Below, piece by piece: positions 62,422 to 64,000 of a stretch of 64,000 nt of DNA (positions are counted from its first letter, which is position 1; every line of letters starts with the position of its first letter). The position numbers and the translations under genes were made by a program. The DNA is taken from positions 5,001 through 69,000 of the forward strand of contig SCUJ01000010.1 in NCBI GenBank assembly GCA_004297165.1, in the 5' to 3' direction. The stretch comes from Gammaproteobacteria bacterium (GTDB lineage Bacteria; Pseudomonadota; Gammaproteobacteria; Eutrophobiales; Eutrophobiaceae). The notes under the pieces were generated by a model. That model saw only the letters and a list, made by a program, of their open reading frames with translations. It was not told the origin of the DNA and did not search any database.

Positions 62422-62440
62422 ATTCAAACGTAATGTGCTT
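62371..62440 (+). repeat. Degenerate attC-like hairpin at the end of the DUF2239 gene
   Basis: CATCGGACCTG-TCGCGGC pairs with GCCGCGC-CAGGCCGGTG around a 2-base loop (about 62383-62420). It is flanked by CCCCAACC on the left and AAACGTAATG on the right, one or two changes away from attC cores (CCCTAAC, GTTAGG). Confidence 0.45.
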
Positions 62441-62473
62441 TTGCAGAACCCGATGACGGGGAGTATTCTTACA

Positions 62474-62686
62474 ATGATGAACGCCAAGCTTAGAAAAATG
62501 CCGCTGGGAGCACGCATTCGACTTGTTGAAGATCTCTGGGACAGCATCGCCTCGGATCAGAACGCCTTGCCGCTCACGCCGGAACAACGTGTGGAGCTGG
62601 ATCAAAGACTCGACGCCATAGAGGCAGATGGCAATCCGGGACGTCCCGCTGAAGAGGCCATTGTAGAGATTCGCAAGAGACTATGA
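62474..62686 (+). CDS. Addiction-module antitoxin (TIGR02574-type)
   Basis: 70 aa from ATG 62474 (or 62477). The segments GARIRLVEDLWDSIASDQNA and LDQRLDAIEADGNPGRPAEE are the same family as the antitoxin at 42597-42812. Overlaps the toxin gene by 4 bases. Confidence 0.88.
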   Translation: MMNAKLRKMPLGARIRLVEDLWDSIASDQNALPLTPEQRVELDQRLDAIEADGNPGRPAEEAIVEIRKRL

Positions 62687-62979
62687 CATTGGCGATCCAA
62701 CTCAGGGAAGAGGCGGATCGAGATATAACTAGCGCCGCTTCATGGTATGAGCAACAACGCCCCGGTCTCGGACATGAGTTTCTGGATGACGTGCTCACGG
62801 CAACCCGGTCGATCGCGGATCAACCGCTCTTATATCCAATAGTGCATCGAAATGCTCGACGTGCATTGATGCCTCGATTCCCATTCGGAATTTACTACCG
62901 TGTCGAGCATTCCTACATCGTCATTGTCGCGGTCATGCACGGCAGCCGGCACCCCCGCCGCTGGCAAGGTCGCACGTAA
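62683..62979 (+). CDS. ParE/RelE-superfamily toxin
   Basis: 98 aa. LREEADRDITSAASWYEQQR, LYPIVHRNARRALMPRFPFG and YIVIVAVMHGSRHPRRWQGR cover the whole fold. A homologous but distinct pair lies in the other cassette cluster (42298-42812), so the same type of module was acquired twice. Confidence 0.9.
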   Translation: MTLAIQLREEADRDITSAASWYEQQRPGLGHEFLDDVLTATRSIADQPLLYPIVHRNARRALMPRFPFGIYYRVEHSYIVIVAVMHGSRHPRRWQGRT

Positions 62980-63097
62980 CCAAACCCTGATCAAGATTGC
63001 GGAGCTGCACCCGCGCGAGCTGAAGAAAATTGCAGCATGAAATAATTAGGCCTGGCTCGCCAATCAAGTGAACTAATTACAAAAGGATTTTGCTGTT

Positions 63098-63601
63098 GTG
63101 AAAATAATCTTTCTCGCGGATGTAGTTGTATTCGCTATTGTCGTCGCTTTTATCGTAAACAAGCGGCGTCCGGCTGCCGACGTTGGCGAAGCACTATGGC
63201 CGTTCTATGCGAAGAAGCCGCTGACACAACCGGAGCAAGTGCTCTATTACCGTCTCGTTGCTGCAATGCCCGAGTGTATCGTGCTGGCACAAGTCCAACT
63301 ATCTCGAATTCTTGGGGTAAAAAAGGGGTTCAACTTCCATGAGTGGAACAACCGGATTAACCGTATGAGCGTCGATTTTCTGGTGTGCCACAAAGAATCA
63401 ACCATCGTTGCCGCAATTGAGCTTGATGACAAAACCCATGAGAAGGCATCCCGCGTCTTGGCGGATGCGAAGAAGGAAAAGGCATTGTCGGCCGCTGGTA
63501 TTCCGCTTGTTCGTTGGGACGTCAGGGCGCTGCCCGATGAAGGCGCCATTCGCCAGGCATTCGCCAAACGAGCAGCATCTGCTGTGCCTCCCCGTAAATA
63601 A
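63098..63601 (+). CDS. DUF2726 protein with N-terminal membrane helix
   Basis: 167 aa, start GTG 63098 with AAAAGGA upstream. The N-terminal helix (IIFLADVVVFAIVVAFIV) is followed by KPLTQPEQVLYYRLVAAMPE, VDFLVCHKESTIVAAIELDD and LSAAGIPLVRWDVRALPDEG. This is the DUF2726 layout, with nuclease-like (restriction-endonuclease fold) D and E-x-D residues in VDFLV and IELDD. Cleavage activity is not shown; anchoring in the membrane is common for this family. Confidence 0.85.
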   Translation: MKIIFLADVVVFAIVVAFIVNKRRPAADVGEALWPFYAKKPLTQPEQVLYYRLVAAMPECIVLAQVQLSRILGVKKGFNFHEWNNRINRMSVDFLVCHKESTIVAAIELDDKTHEKASRVLADAKKEKALSAAGIPLVRWDVRALPDEGAIRQAFAKRAASAVPPRK

Positions 63602-63706
63602 TGAAAAAAGCATGGAATCTAGGTGATACCAAGTCGCATCGGCGCCAGTTGTGGTTTAATGGCCCACTTTAAGCATTCATCGGGATAACATCGGGAGGTA
63701 ATATCC

Positions 63707-64000
63707 ATGCTCAGAATAACGATTTCCCTACTGGCCCTTTTCCTGTTCGTGGAGACTGCCGCGGCACAGGACGCCAACGCGGGCCGCACAGTCTTCCAGG
63801 GACAATGCGCCCTCTGCCACAGCGCCGTGGCGGGCGACAACGGCGGAGCCCAGGGACCGACGCTGATAGGCGTCGTCGACCGGGACGCGGCCAGCGACAG
63901 CCAGTTCTCCTACACGGAGGCCATGCGTAATTCGAAATTGCACTGGGACAAGGAAACGCTCGATCGTTTTCTCACGGATCCCCCCGGCGTCGTGCCCGGC
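63707..64000 (+). CDS. Class I c-type cytochrome, cut by the window edge
   Basis: 98 codons are visible, 3' end outside. ATG 63707 is preceded by GGGAGGT. A signal peptide (ISLLALFLFVETAAAQ) leads into the heme motif QCALCHSAV (C-x2-C-H) and GAQGPTLIGVVDRDAASDSQ, then SYTEAMRNSKLHWDKETLDR, typical of mitochondrial-type cytochrome c domains. The distal Met ligand should lie just beyond the edge. Periplasmic electron carrier; it could feed the CuA subunit. Confidence 0.9.
   Translation, partial: MLRITISLLALFLFVETAAAQDANAGRTVFQGQCALCHSAVAGDNGGAQGPTLIGVVDRDAASDSQFSYTEAMRNSKLHWDKETLDRFLTDPPGVVPG

Overview
The window looks like a chromosomal segment of an uncultured gammaproteobacterium, not a plasmid or phage. 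The order tyrS / M23 peptidase / anmK / erpA with a nearby bactofilin is a familiar gammaproteobacterial housekeeping arrangement. Squalene-hopene cyclase, FadE/FadJ-type beta-oxidation, EtfAB, c-type cytochromes and a heme-copper oxidoreductase point to a respiring Gram-negative. No rRNA, tRNA, CRISPR array, insertion sequence or integrase gene was recognised.

Layout. (1) 1-8.4 kb: an exported UGSC-family protein read through an in-frame UGA (probable selenoprotein, cut by the left edge), tyrS, an M23 endopeptidase, anmK, erpA, bactofilin, a coiled-coil membrane protein, a candidate small RNA and hemL. (2) 8.7-27 kb: squalene-hopene cyclase, an unknown protein, a Nudix-metallo-beta-lactamase fusion, an operon of aldehyde:ferredoxin oxidoreductase plus PLP decarboxylase, a giant membrane protein with a spermidine-synthase-like domain, a HisN-type phosphatase, a carboxyltransferase-like TIM barrel, and the fatty-acid oxidation genes fadE and fadJ. 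(3) 27.2-40.8 kb: thirteen co-directional, often overlapping genes that appear to encode one envelope machine. It has a MotA/TolQ/ExbB-type channel, two paralogous VWA proteins whose membrane helix carries an ExbD-like Asp, an actin/Hsp70-like protein, PEGA/SUMF1 and TPR proteins, several lipoproteins and an M48 protease. This is the best candidate for an undescribed system. (4) 41-43.9 kb: toxin-antitoxin pairs and small genes on the minus strand separated by attC-like sites, i.e. a small integron-cassette cluster without integrase. (5) 44-56.1 kb: nudC, a lipid A-type acyltransferase, a methyltransferase, a heme-copper cluster (small subunit, CuA subunit II, catalytic subunit I, SenC/SCO) that lacks the oxidase tyrosine and fits sNOR nitric oxide reductase, a cytochrome b-ferredoxin-MvhD fusion, etfBA and an EamA transporter. 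(6) 56.2-63.1 kb: a second, plus-oriented cassette-like array with two well-formed attC-like sites, three copies of a 38-bp repeat, MazEF, HigBA and ParE-type modules, a HEPN-like protein and several DUFs. A c-type cytochrome gene runs off the right edge.

How parts fit together: fadE, fadJ and etfBA make a coherent acyl-CoA oxidation route feeding electrons to the quinone pool. The heme-copper cluster, the cytochrome b fusion and the c-type cytochrome form a respiratory block. The two cassette clusters are accessory islands, probably held in place by their toxin-antitoxin modules.
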